Part shown: positions 23,801 to 36,900 of the stretch, one piece after another
Layout: the number at the start of each line of letters is the position of its first letter
Numbering within the stretch: the first letter of the stretch is position 1
Assembly (NCBI GenBank): GCA_902729315.2
Contig: LR746271.1
Span: 4,732,001 to 4,796,000, forward strand
DNA length: 64,000 nucleotides
Source of the DNA: Spirodela intermedia
Lineage: Eukaryota; Streptophyta; Magnoliopsida; Alismatales; Araceae
Direction: 5' to 3'
The notes under the pieces: model-generated
Told to the model about the DNA's origin: nothing
Databases searched by the model: none
What the model saw: the letters and a program-made list of their open reading frames with translations, nothing else
Made by a program: the position numbers and the translations under genes

Positions 23801-26186
23801 ATGTTCAGCCATCAATCTTTGCTTCTTTTTTTGTTTTCAATCTCAAAGTCTTCTCTCAAAAGTAAGGCTTTGTCTTTTACTAGTTTCTTAATTTTACTAA
23901 ATCTCTATATTTGTGAGGTTTGTTTGAAAACTTCCTTTACATTTGAATATTTCAATCTTCAAATCTCCCAATTTCCTCATCATTTTTTGTTCAAATTTGA
24001 ATTGAAATTTCCTAACTTGATGCATAATGGTTGGATCTCGCTCAATTCCAAATCATCAAGTTTACAATGACCTTTTGTCCACATAGGCAGCTTATATGTA
24101 ATGTCAAAATGTTGTGTTTGAAACTTATCTCTTTCATTTTCTCATTTTCTTAATTATTTAATCTATGTGAGATCTTAGATAACCCATATATTATAATTTC
24201 AAAATGATGAATACTAAATAATATGGTTAGAGAAATATAATAAAAGATAACATAATTTCATGATTTGTTACATCCATTTAACCATATACTTATCCTTTCA
24301 TTTGAAGATGATTCTTTAGCCAATATTCTTTGTTGGTAAAATTCTCCTTAAGTGGAGAATCACTTAATCTCAAGGATTCATATCTTAGATTTGATAATAA
24401 ATGATAAGATCATATAATAAATAATGATATTTTATATAATAATAACTTTTATTATATTTTATATTTGAGACATTTGTGACATATATAAATAACCATCAAT
24501 ACTCAATGATAAATTTATTAATATTTTTTTCCAGTATAATGATAAAAACCAAGGGCATATAGAGTTATATTATGGGATGATCTCTACAAATGTAATATGT
24601 ACAATATTAGCCATAGAAATTCTCTTCTAAGAAAGGCAAACTCTAATTGTTCTTAAGGATTTATAGAAGGAACTAAGACAAGTGAGTTAATGTTATGCCA
24701 TAGTGTTATCTAATATCCAGTTTCTTAGAGGTATTGAAAATAATAGTTATAATGATTTAACTCACCAGCCTAGGCTGTTCTCTAAGGACCACATCCTTAA
24801 TTTCCATTAACACTTGTTAGTTAAAAAAATCAAACATCTAGGGTTCGATTATCCTTCATTAAATTTGATAACTCTAGTGAGCACTTGATCATAAATAACT
24901 ACTCTAGATTCATGACTTTAGGGGGCCAAATCAAATTAAGTTCAACCTAAAATTTTCTTTGTTGATGGCCCTAAGTGGGCATAAATATGTGATTTACTTG
25001 AACACAAGAAATTAACTAATTAATGTTCCTACTATTTTTGGTGCATAATTTAGATTGACATAAATGAGTAAACTTGAATGCCGATAGAATGATGTGAAAA
25101 TAGTGAGTCAGGAGAACAAAAGTTTCATTTTAAATGTTAGAGGGATTAATATGCCTATAGGGCTATGTTTTGCTTTTCACTTTGGGGGTATAATAAACTA
25201 ATCGCTGAAGCACTTTCAAATAAATTTTATAATTACCACACTCAACCATCTGGGAGGGCATAGCTTTCATGTCCACAGCCAACACCTCCATATGTAATGA
25301 ATTTCAAAAAAAAATCACTAGTTTATTGTAAACTGTTTCTAATGCTACTGGATACCAATAGAAGTAATTAGAAAAATGTGTTTGCATAAACTTAAAGTTA
25401 GAGTTTACAAGCCTTACATAAAATTTATAATTTTGATAAAGTGTTTGAGGTCCACCTTGACCCACCTAAAGCTGGAAATTTAGCACATGATAGCTGAAGT
25501 CTTAGTGTTTAGTTTATATACTTATATAGAGCTAGTGTAGCATGGACAAAGGCCTCTAGTGAATAAACTTGACCTAATGTCACAAAAAGTTATAAATATG
25601 GGATTCAATATTATTTGGATAAAGTGGATTCATTAGTCAACTCGTTTTGCACATGTAGTTTGCTACATCACTAAGATTTTATATAAAATTCTAATTCACT
25701 TCCCTCATGGTTTTTGTTTTAGACTATATAAAATTAATAATTAGTACTAGGGTTATTTGCCTTAAATGTTTTCTAGTTTTAATGTTGGAAACATTTTACC
25801 CAAATTATCCCAATGTTGATAAAATACTGAAAATACTTGTATAATGACAAGAAACAGTCTATTTTTGTTTTCTAGACAGATCATGTCTCTTTCTATTTTC
25901 TAGAAGAGAGTTTACATGCTTAGTAAGATGCATTTTATATATTAATAAGAGTAATTTAACATTTCTAATACATTTATGAGATCATTTATCACTTGGAAAC
26001 ATCATATTTTAGCTCAAGACAAAATCTCTTTCATTGTTGGTTCTTATTGCCTATATGGGTTTTGAATTCCACATATGAAGTGAGTTAACTCACATCTAAA
26101 AATATATATAGTGCATAATAGCCAAATTATCAAATAAAATAATTCAATAATTTACTTATATGCAGAAGGTTCAAAACTTTAGTGAT
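17879..26186. other. Long AT-rich gene-free stretch
   Basis: About 8.3 kb of AT-rich, CpG-poor DNA with no supportable gene. Short open frames (for example 18397-18588, 19536-19943, 23798-24070) have no recognisable domain and biased composition. A more purine-rich block at 22030-22440 and an LTR-like block at 23290-23700 are probably old repeats, but I cannot define their ends. Confidence 0.55.
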
Positions 26187-27889
26187 TGATGTGACTTATT
26201 GTTATATAATAAATCATGTAAATTTAAATTTTATAAAACTAAAATATAACAATTTTAAAAATTTTAGAAATATTTCAAAATAAATAAATTAATTATAATT
26301 CAATAAGAAGTATCAAAATAGTAGAGAATTTTTAAGTCAATCATAGGGATTATAATATAATTTTTTGTAAAGAGTATAATTTTTTTTGTGATTTTGAGAC
26401 TAAATAATAAAGATAAAATATATTTTAAATTCATAAGAAAGAGAAATAAAGGTGTGGATGTCAAGATGACATTAGCGGCCCAACAAATATGAATCAGAAG
26501 AAAATAGAGTTCTGCCTATTGATTCTTACATAAATAATTATAGATAATTTAATTGACCAAATTAAAATCTGTAAAAACTAGATGAATCATATTTGAATGA
26601 AGAAGGTTTTATACTTGAAAACACAAAAGTTGTCACTGGATTAAATAAAAATTAAGTTTAAAGTAGAAAAGACATAGTTTCAATCTCATGGCAATGATTG
26701 TTAGAATTTTGTATTGAGAGAATTATCATATAATGTCCACATCCTTAAAAGTTCATTTTTAACAAGAACAACATGAATAATATCTAAATATTTTTGTGAA
26801 GTCTAGAAACTAATGAGATAAGTCTATAAATTGTCTCCAATAGTTGTCACTTGATGGAACAAAAAAATGACGACTTTGTAGATCTTTAGTAATTGTCACC
26901 TAATAGGGATAAGCTAAATGAGGGTAAGACACATCTTAAGGAGTTTCAATCTCAAGTCCATGCAATAAGATGAGACTCTTCATTACTTCTGGTACACTCT
27001 TGAGAGGTGATAACTTATCTTTTGACATATCATCTTTTTTCTAATGATGACTTATTTGCTGATCAATTAGAAATCATTTACTAAATGAATTTGTGATTCT
27101 TTTATCTAAAATTACTTAACAATTTTAATAACAATACTTCGTGAATTGTATTGATAATATTTTTGTCAATGATTGAGCGATTCTAATACCTTAATCATTG
27201 CTAGACAATTTATAACAAAATTATGATTTAATTAAATAAAAATATAAATTTTGACTTTAGTAAGATTAAACCCCCCTTAGTCCCTCACCTACATAAGAAA
27301 GAGTAAAATAAGTATATGAATACCCTTATAAACTGATATAAAGATATCTTCTTTTCATAAATAAGAGATATTTTAGGTATTAAAATTATTAAAAATTGTC
27401 TAGTAAGTTATCGTCTATTTAGTACTACATTCTTTATTTTTTTGAGCTTTGAGATGAATACATGGTAACACAAGATTCTATGATCAATAAGCCTTTGTCA
27501 CCCATGTGTATGGCCACTCTTTGCCTAATGCCAAACTATCCATTAGTGATGTGGAAGGAGAGTAATGCACATGTGTCTCTTACTAGTCCTTAGCCACTTG
27601 AGCCCCTTACTCATGACTCTATTCAATTGTGCTTCTAACTTGCTTACAAGCTTAGTTGGTTAATTGGTCCCCTTCTTTTTATATATATTTTATTTATTTA
27701 TTTATTTTCATTTCTCTTAAAAATATGATTATAAAAATTGTATAAATTTACATAAAGTCACATAATTAGCTAAAAATTTACATTAACCCACTTTTATAAT
27801 TTAACATAAAAATAAGTCTATTTATTATGAGTTAAGACTTAAACTATATTTTTAATTAATTATTAACTCATGATAATAAAGACTTCTCA
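26187..27889 (+). repeat. Decayed second copy of the 1.6-kb solo LTR
   Basis: Aligns collinearly with 1331-2960. Shared anchors include the start (TGATGTGACTTA against TGACATGACTCA), a block near 26290-26340, the block with GTCCATGCAATAAGATGAGA (about 26957) and the end TTATTAACTCATGATAAT. Its CpG sites are almost all lost: where the first copy has CG, this one has TG, CA or TA. A stretch of about 27300-27480 is not alignable to the first copy. Flanks GTGAT and ATAAC differ but could both derive from one GTGAC target by C-to-T and G-to-A changes. No PBS or coding domain follows. Confidence 0.8.
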
Positions 27890-29842
27890 ATAACTCAAGA
27901 AGTAATTCAACTCATTTAGTTGAAAAAAGACTTATCACTTATTGTAATAAAGTCATTAGTTAAAGTGAGTTAGCTCACTTAGCTAAACAAAGTTCAACAC
28001 TTTGTGAGAAAAATACATACAAGGATAAATTGGCAATCCTATATCTTAAAATTTTTTTTTATGTAACCCTTAAATTTATTACAGATAATGTATTATAAAA
28101 TTTAAAAGTTGTTATAATTTTTTTTTTTTTTTTCAAATAATTTCATTTTTTAGTTCTTTACATAAAGTGAGCTTATTAATGAGTTGATTCCCTTAATAAG
28201 AAGGCTATTGGGGTATAGCAGTACATGATTAAATACAAATAAGGTGGACTACTAGAATCCTTCACAATTTCAATTAGAAGAATGCAATTATCCATTGGTG
28301 GAATTTCTAGAACCCTTTTTTAGCATTTTTCATACTAAGCAAGTCAACCCACAAGTCATCTCTCAATGTTAAAATAAGAGAAGATGTGACTTTGGAAGCA
28401 ATAGATCTCAAGTTGTTGTTAGAGTTTGCCAAGGGTTACCAAATGATATTATCAATATTTTAATAATTAAAATTGAACAAGCTCCTTCTTGAAAAGAACA
28501 AAATATATGAGGATACTTGAAAATGGTTTTGTGTCAATGAGACTTTACTAGGAGTTACAATAGCACAGTACCAACATTTTGAAACTTACCCAATATAAAT
28601 TTGAAATAATAAAAATTATTATTTCACTCTTGTGTGCATCATGTCATCATCAAAATTCAAAGCATACAAAAAGTATGGAATCTCATGTTTCTATTATTAA
28701 TCTACATGCAAAATCTTTGTGCCTATGTGGAGTCTACCACTCCAACATACATTTGCCTGCCTTGGAATCACTTCCCTCAATAGTCTTTGCTAGTCTATGT
28801 ACCTACTCTAAGCTTCTAATATCTTCTCATGGTCATGTGGTTGATTCAGGACAGCTATGTCCACACATTTAGGTTAGGTATCTAATACTTCTATTCATTA
28901 AATGGAAATGATGCTTCCATATGCTAAAATGTTACCATGTTAGTTAACTTAGAGGGATTTGTCTCACTATTACCTTTGTGAATTCATAAAAATACCTTTA
29001 GTAAGAGTAATTCAGATTTTAGCCAACTCATCTAACACCTTAATTTAGCAATGGCTTCTTAAGCATCACATGGTCTTAAGTAATTACCCATTTCATTTAT
29101 ACACGTCATATGAATTGATTTTCTTCATTAATTATTCTGAGATAAGTTGGTTAGTGTGTGATCTTAGCTAGTATAAATTTTGTGCATCTTGTCCCACATC
29201 AAGTCCCCAACTGAACTTGTATCTAGATGAGCATGACTTTTGGAACGCTTCTTGATGCATCATGAGTCCATTGTGTAGAGTTTTCAGGCATGGGGAGGGT
29301 TATAAAGTGACTGGGTTAAAGCAAACTAATAGGATCAAAAGTCAAGGGACAATGCTTCTTTTTCCCAAATTGGAAAAACACACAAAAAAAATCTCAACTC
29401 CCACTTGGAGAAATAAGTTGTGAGATCCTCTACTAACTTGAAAGAGCATCCTAACAAGAAATATCTACTGGAGCTCATTGTTTAGAGTTTCCAAGTTGGT
29501 GGTTGATTGTAAGCGAATCGAAAACCTTTCCAATGCTTTTTTTAGTTTTATGAACTCCCTCCTCCCGGGGATGGGCTTATCTTGGTAAGAGCCATGGGAT
29601 AACACCAGATGCGATCATAGGATTAGTGGACCTTGCTCGTTCAGCTGCATGATGACTATCATGCTTTGAAGCTCCGGAATCATGGAACCATGCCCCAACA
29701 TATGAAACATTGGAAATGGGCAGCTGGGTAACGCCTGCATTTTATCTGCATGGGAGACAATCACGTCTCGTAGAGATAATGGAAGAGGGGGAGAAACGTA
29801 GATTGAATGCAACGCCCATCACGGTGAATTAGTAAGTATTAA
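27890..29842. other. AT-rich gene-free stretch
   Basis: No gene or defined repeat recognised. Includes homopolymer T runs (near 28110-28135) and a block around 29140-29330 with repeat-like phrases but no defined ends. Confidence 0.5.
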
Positions 29843-30043
29843 TCAGAAGGCAGGATCACCGCAGCCGCAGCAGCAGCAGCAGGATCTCCGTTGAGCAACA
29901 GGAATGGCCTCCTGCGGATTCTTCACACCACCATCGTAATTGACAATACCCATGATAAACCAAAACTGGTGGCTGTCAGGTGAGACCACCTGAGGGTATT
30001 TATCTGATGAATTAGCTTTCTTGCCGAAGGATTGGCATCTCAT
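29843..30043 (-). CDS. Possible small ORF with Cys-rich C-terminus, 66 codons
   Basis: A 66-residue frame starting MRCQSFGKKANSS and ending RRSCCCCCGCGDPAF. The cysteine run comes from a GCT/TGC trinucleotide repeat (29860-29882). A CT-rich leader-like tract lies about 50-80 bases upstream of the ATG (30088-30116), similar to the leaders of the real genes here. No known family, no signal peptide, and the cysteines are consecutive, unlike disulfide-type peptides. Could be a short transcript, part of a spliced gene or chance. Confidence 0.2.
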   Translation of the reverse strand: MRCQSFGKKANSSDKYPQVVSPDSHQFWFIMGIVNYDGGVKNPQEAIPVAQRRSCCCCCGCGDPAF

Positions 30044-32250
30044 AGTTGATGCAATGGAATTATCACCTGCCTTTCACAAGAATCGTCAAGAGAGAAAGAG
30101 AGAGAAAGAGAGAGATGTCAAGCTTATGGAACATGGACAAGATTACAACAGTCAGGGGAGGCAAAAGATGGAAATTAACATGGAGATGAGATAAAAAAAA
30201 ATCAGTTGTCAGTTCAAGAATGATGACTCTTGTTTTCTAAACTAACCTTCAGCTGGGCGCCCACCCCGACATGATCGCAAAAAATGTGAATAAAAGAGAT
30301 ATTAATGGGAATCAACCAAGAGGTCAACCGGTATTATAGTGATCCCCATCTGCTGATATGATAAGGTTCTAGCAGGAAAAGAATATTTGCAGAAAAAATA
30401 TTATACTATTTCCGGCATACAACTAATAAAAAAAAATGCTTCTGGATGGGAAAGAAAATTAGTTATTTGCGTTCATCCAAATGGCCTCAGTAACTGGCAT
30501 CGAATCAGCATTCTCTGCGCATTGTACTGAGAGTTATTTCCCTCTCAAGTCAATACGCTTGAACCCTCCTAACGAGATGGTGTGAAGTAGAAGGAAGATT
30601 AAGAAAAACAGAAATCGAGCAGCGTTTTCACATCCATCTCCAGTTTTCCTTGTACTTCATCTTATCTGTTTTGTTCCCACTCCATATTGTTGCCATTTTG
30701 GACCCAATTTTATTTCCGTGCAGAAAAACAAAACGAAGGGTAAAAAAATCATTTTACAATGTCATAATTATATTGGATAAATATCAATATATCAATATTA
30801 CACGATACTAATCCTTAGAAAAAAAAAAATAGTTGACTCAACAATACAGTAAAGTTAACACAACACAGCATCGATGGGGAAAATAAAATAGCTCTGTAAT
30901 AGCTGCTAAGTAGCCAATGGATACTTGGAACTAGATTAAAGACATTGCAAGTGATTTTTTGGTTTGATCGACAGGAAGTCGAAGCCTTATGAATGAGATA
31001 ACACAAATATTCAGTTTTCAACCCTGACGAACAAATTTTCACATCTTTATGTGAGATTTTACAGTAAAATAACTATGGCACAAATAACATCTAGATGAAT
31101 GAGGAGTCTCCTTTTCCACACTAGTCCCCTATCCCTAAGCAAGGAAAGCTGGTACCAACACTCCTTTCGACCATAAAGAGTCCCATTCTACGGTTAAGGA
31201 CACACCAACCCAAAAGCTGCAAACTTGCTTTAGTTTTCTACATCAGGTAAAGGTTTCATAGCACTAGAGAACTAGTACAAAAGTGAGTACCGGGTACACT
31301 CAGGCACTTACAGGATAGTTAACTTAGAAATAACGAGCAATCACTGAGGATTAAACTATCTGTCTTCTAGCACCGTGAATATAGGGTAAAATTTGGGCTA
31401 ACAAATCACTGTTCAACAATATACTAATTAAGTGTTATTTTAACCAAACATTTTCTATAACTATTATTAGTGCATAGCACGAGCATGTGCAATTCTCCTA
31501 CCCAACCTTCTCTCTGTAATAATGAATGGCTTGAGCCTGGCATGAACCAGCTGATGCCATCAACAACTAAGAATGACCAACCTTTAGCTGATTCTTTGTT
31601 AATTGCAGTGGTAGGAAGAAGACCAATTAGTAAAGCCATGGATGATTCTTCTCTGAATTGGAAAACCAACAGAGGAATCAATAAATATTTCTAACCGTGA
31701 TGGAAAGAAAAGGCAACGTACAGACCTGATTTCAAGATAATTTAATTTTTTCAATCACTTATTTAAGGCATTTATGAATGCATTCTCCTCTCCAGTTTTC
31801 AACATGTTTTTAATTTTCAATAATTTTCGCAGGAGTGGCAAATGTGAGACTGTCCAGACCAAAGTTAATCAATCCAGGATCCGATCCTTATTCTATGACA
31901 CATGTGAGATACAGAGTTTCTCCACTGCATAATTATGAGTAGATCTTTAATTATCAACAAAGATGTACTAATCTTGGTTGATGAGAATATTGCAACAGGA
32001 TTTTTGTTACGCCATTAGATTTCTGACATTAACAGTGAACTGAACCAGTCACAAAGTTAATATTTTCAACATTATTTCACAATGATTTGCCATGAACACC
32101 AATGAGGCTTCCGTGAGAAGGAAAATATCCTGTAACAACAGTGAGATCGATTCCTACACCAGTTGACGGTCCTCAAAACGCCGGCTTCAAGTGGAAGATT
32201 CTGAATTCCTAGCGTAGAAGGCGTATCCGGGCTGGGGGGAATCAGTCATC
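30044..32250. other. Gene-free stretch
   Basis: Mixed AT-rich DNA. Overlapping frames at 31424-31694 on both strands have no recognisable domain. Nothing supportable. Confidence 0.45.
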
Positions 32251-32252
32251 TA

Positions 32253-32717
32253 AACTGACCTCTGTTCTACCCATCAGAAAATCAGCTCAAGAGGTACGCT
32301 CAGCCCATAAATTTATGCTCAGAGGTATCATTTTTCACACAGACCATCGATAATCAAGGACCACGAGGAGGGTACATCTGTCTCACCAGAAATGCAGAAG
32401 CCTCAGGAGAAGACGAGTAGAGAGAGAGAGAGAGAGAGGTAAGAGGATGCTCTGCAACTGGGGCCCGTCAAGAATTGGGTAAACCCCTGGAAAGGAACCC
32501 ATTTTACGCGCAGCTGGTCAAGCCAGTCACCTGGGTGAGGGAAGGTCAAGTTTCCTCTCTAGGCTCTACCCATCTAAAAATAAGCTAGGAGGTATGCTCA
32601 GCCCATAGATTTATGTCCAGAGGTGTCGTTTCTTATACAGATAATAAATAATCAAGGCGACGACGAGGCTACATCCATCCCACCAAAAATGCAGAAGCCT
32701 CCGGCGAAGACGGGGGG

Positions 32718-32748
<31 letters not shown>

Positions 32749-32905
32749 GGACAGAGATAGAGACTGAGACAGAGACAGAGGGAGAGAGAGGGGTACGAGG
32801 ATGCTAAGCAACTAGAGCCCGTCAAGAATTGGGTGAACCCCAAGAAAGGAACCGACTTTAAGCATTCACCGGGGGTTGGGGAAGGTGAAATCCCCTCTCA
32901 GATTG
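32253..32905. repeat. Imperfect tandem duplication, unit about 315-330 bp
   Basis: Unit 1 (about 32253-32565) and unit 2 (about 32566-32905) share in order: a CTACCCATC start, AGCTCAGCCCATA-type and AGGTATGCTCAGCCCATA phrases, AATGCAGAAGCCTC, a GA-rich microsatellite, GAGGATGCT, CCCGTCAAGAATTGGGT and AAGGAACC. In unit 2 the microsatellite has grown from (GA)n into (GA)n(GACA)n. It lies upstream of the USP gene. Confidence 0.82.
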
Positions 32906-33564
32906 GACGCCGCTGTCGGCGGGTCAGTTTCCGCCATAATTCGCCGGCAGAGGCGGCCTCTCTGGCGGCCGAAAGCTGAATTTCAGTGGAGAGGGGCGGA
33001 AGAAGAAGAAGAAATTTCTGACACCGGCGGAGTCCTCTATACCGGTGGGACTCCGAGGAAGGGGACAGCTCGGGAAAAGGATAAAAAGCCTATCGTTGAC
33101 TTGTATGGGCGGATCCTCTCAGAGGAAACTGCCGACCCGTTCAGACGGGGGAAGAATTCACTGGATCGTTGAATAGCGTAGTCGTGAGGAAGAGGGAGGA
33201 AGGGTAATGTGTGGGGCCCCAGTGGAGGCAATTGTCGTTGGATTGAGATCGAACGGTGAAGGTAGCGCAGGGCGGGCACGCTCGAATATTTTTAAGCGGT
33301 TGGGGAAGGATGATGTCGGTCGAAGAAACCGCGCAGATTTCCTTCGGGACGGTCTGGTGTCTCGCGCTGTGGTACAATAATCCGTCTCTAGCGGAAACTA
33401 CGGGGTCAGGGTTAATAAGGGAAGGAGTCTGGCGAGATTCATCTGGTATTAAAGTGTTCCGCGTGTACAACAGACCGTTTTTTTTTTTTTTTCTCTCACA
33501 TCGTCTTCACCCCTCTTTTCCGACATTCAGACTCGGCCTTCTTCTTCCTGTCCCCATTTCAGCC

Positions 33565-33568
<4 letters not shown>

Positions 33569-33607
<39 letters not shown>
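33569..33607. repeat. (CT)n microsatellite in USP leader region
   Basis: A nearly perfect CT run of about 38 bases, 360 bases upstream of the USP start codon, probably within or just before the 5' leader. Confidence 0.85.
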
Positions 33608-33613
<6 letters not shown>

Positions 33614-33965
33614 CTATCTCTAAAAGCTCGCCAGGTCGCTGGTTCTGGTGTTGTCTGGGTGCTGAAATTGGTGATTGATTCGTCGGGGAGACTGCGTGAA
33701 TTGTGCGGGATTGAAATTTCGTAGCGTCTCTTCGAGGGCAGCATCCCTTTGTTGTTTGTTCATCAAGGTACGGTGATCGACGCAGCAGCGGTGGAGAGAG
33801 GATTGGGGCTAGGATCAGCCGCCTCGTCGCAGCCTATGCTTAGCCGCAGATGCGGGAGCAGGTGGAGGAGGTGGATGTCGGAGAATCGAGGTCTGATCTA
33901 TGCATAATCTGGAGGATAGAAAGAGGGAGCTGGGGAAATCAGGGTCCGTGTCGGGCGCTGGATAG

Positions 33966-36900
33966 ATGCTCCACTTCCAGGCGGTCCTTCTTGGGCTGCC
34001 TAGTGCGCTGAAACTGGCTTGTCTTCTCTTTGTGCCCGTCTTTGCCCTGGTGATCCGCCGGAAATGGAAGCTCGCCGCCGCCAGCAGGGAGGAGGTCAAG
34101 CGTCTTGTAATTCTGGCTGCCGAGGAGGCTGCTAACGCTGAGATCGAGGCTGCTAACGAGTACCGTACCCGCCTAGAGTATGAGTCTTCACCGTCGTCTG
34201 CTGCTGCTTCGGAGCCGAAGGGGAAGCCTATGTGCGCCGTGTGCAACAGGCCCACCACCACCCGCTGCTCCCGCTGCAAGGCTGTCAAATACTGGTTAGT
34301 TGGATGCTAGACCCTTTTCCTGTTTACATGGTCATCCTTCTATTCCATGTCTTTATCTGTTTCTAGTGTTGTCATTTTTCTTTGGTTAATTACGTGACTT
34401 CTTTTATCTGCATGTGTTTATTTGTAAACTTTACTTCTGCCAGTGCACTCCATGTATTTATACCAGTTCTGGGTGTGAGTATACTCGATTCAGATTCGAA
34501 GATAGTTGACGATATAGGATTTCATAAGGATATTATCTTAATGATTGTGATCGTTAGTTAGGCTGTCCTTTGATACTCTTTGAATAATAATTATTGCAAG
34601 TTATGCTGAAAATTCATAGTTTAAGAATAGGTCAATTAACGCATACTGAAAGTTTTGTTTTCCTAATATTATATATGTAACGCTAGTTTCAACTTGTTAA
34701 GATGGTGCCACTCTGTCTCCTTGATAGGATCGTATTATGGTGGAATTCGATGGTGATATGTGGTTGGGGGGAAAGAGGAATATAAGTGCTTAGTGAACAA
34801 GGAGGGTTTGATTCTGTTTTTCTAACATGCATGGAAGAGTGAATGCACGTTTCTTTTTCGAAGGGGATTGATTTGTGTCCTTGTACCCATCAGAATTTCC
34901 ATTCACACTATAATGTGACAACTTGACCAAAAGGACACAATCTCTGTCAGATAAACTGAGTACATGCAAGGAGGAATGCTTGCATATTTGTTTTCTATCT
35001 CCACTTCAAATTGTATCCCATACAAGCATTTATACCTGATGGAGTCCTTATGTAGTTTTTGCAACATTTCAAAAAGGAAGGCCTACCTTTTTGTGACTAA
35101 TGACACGTATTATATATTATTGTTAAAAATACTCAAGTCTCATTTAAATGCAATTTCGAAAAATAGAAATAAAAGTTGAAGTAAAATTTACAAATGAAGT
35201 ACTTTTAACTTCAAAAAGAATTCTTTTATATCCGTGTACTAATATTTTTCTCGTGTTAAACATTATTTTTTGATTGTTAATCTTTACTGTTCGATATCAC
35301 ATTTAGTTCTTCCTTTTGCTGATGCATAGTATTGTAAGTATACCTCATAAATTGGAGTTTGGGACGGAAAATTCCACTTAGATTCGTGGATTGATGTATG
35401 AATGACCTTCCTTTGAAGCATTATCTTTTATAGATTTATTATGGATGATTAATTCAGTTGTGAATCTTGCTTAAATAAAGGAAAGCAGAGCGCCCTTCGT
35501 TGTTTCATGTATTTTCCGATTTCCTAGTGCGTCTCTTTAGTATGTAAAATTGAGTTCTGTGGGCACGTTTCTTCAGCTATGTACGGAAGAGTATTTGTTT
35601 GGTTCTTTTGGTGGTTCGTATTTTAGTTTCTTTTCTTTTGAAAAAAAGTGTTCTGCTTACCAGACAGCCAGCTGATGACTTTTTTCTTTTGCTAGTATTT
35701 TAGTGATGTGAATTTTTGCTAGTATACAACTGTGTGTATAGATTGGCAATGTGCCTTGGTTTTTTATTAACTTTGTGTTCTCAGCATATTCAAAGGAATG
35801 GGCTTCTGTTGTTCCTGTAAAGGAATGAACTTCTGTACATCGTCATATTCATTGTTGCTACCTTCTTATACATTTCTGAGAATTTGTTACTGTTTCCTTA
35901 TTTCACAGCTCTGGAAAGTGTCAGATTATTCATTGGCGTCAAGGTCACAAGGAGGAATGTCGTCCCCCGCTTCCTGATTCTAAACCGAAAGACAAAGCAA
36001 CTTCTTCTAAGCTGAGTACTGGAAAAGTTGATAATTCTAGTTTCTGTGAGAGCAGTTCATTCACCACAGATGACAACTCAATTCGCGCTCATATGGGGAG
36101 GACTGGTTCGTCCAATTTAAGATGCTCTTCCATCCGTATGAATGGGGATATTCCCAAGGTTGAACCCATTGAGGATCCTCTCGCAACATCTCATTCATCT
36201 GTTTCTCCATCATCTAGTTCATCAGCCTCAACATCATCTAGCTGTTCTACATTCACCATCCCTTCAGAAACGACAGATGATGCTTCTTTTGAAGGTAGTC
36301 CACCCAGAGAAGAGCACACCTCTGCTACTGCTGATGTTGCCTATACAACTGAAAGCAAAACTAGTGAGCAAAAAATTACCAGATCCTCGTCTTCTGAATG
36401 CTCAGACGCTTACTCTTCTGACAATGACATTGCTCGAAATAAGTTAAATGAAGTGTCTGATCGTAAAACAAAGAAGGTTGAATATCAGTCAGGCCGTTCT
36501 GAAGAGCCAAATTTCAGTAACGTGGATGATTTTATGATCCCCAATTCCACATCTGTTAATGCTGAATGTCAATTTGAAATGGTTGATGAACATATTCCTG
36601 GGTGCACCGACTCCAATAAGCCTGAAGTTTCTACTAAGGAGTTTATTCTTCACAGGCACAACCAACCCTTAACAAATTCTTCTAGTCAAACTTCAGGCTA
36701 TAGGAGTATTCAATTCAAGGGCAGTCTTCCCAACTCCAGAAGTTCCTTGACGAGGGGTTTTGATGTCTCAATTCCTGAAGTTAGGAGGGACAGCATTGAT
36801 CCACTACCTCGACCTCGAGAAGTGAGATCCTTACCATTTGCGATGTCTCCTGATGAAAACTCTGCTGGTAGCTGTAGACCTTCAGTATTGGTTACTACGC

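Noticed and set aside
31424-31694. Overlapping open frames on both strands
   Set aside because: No domain, no leader or splice context, and mirrored openness suggests chance.
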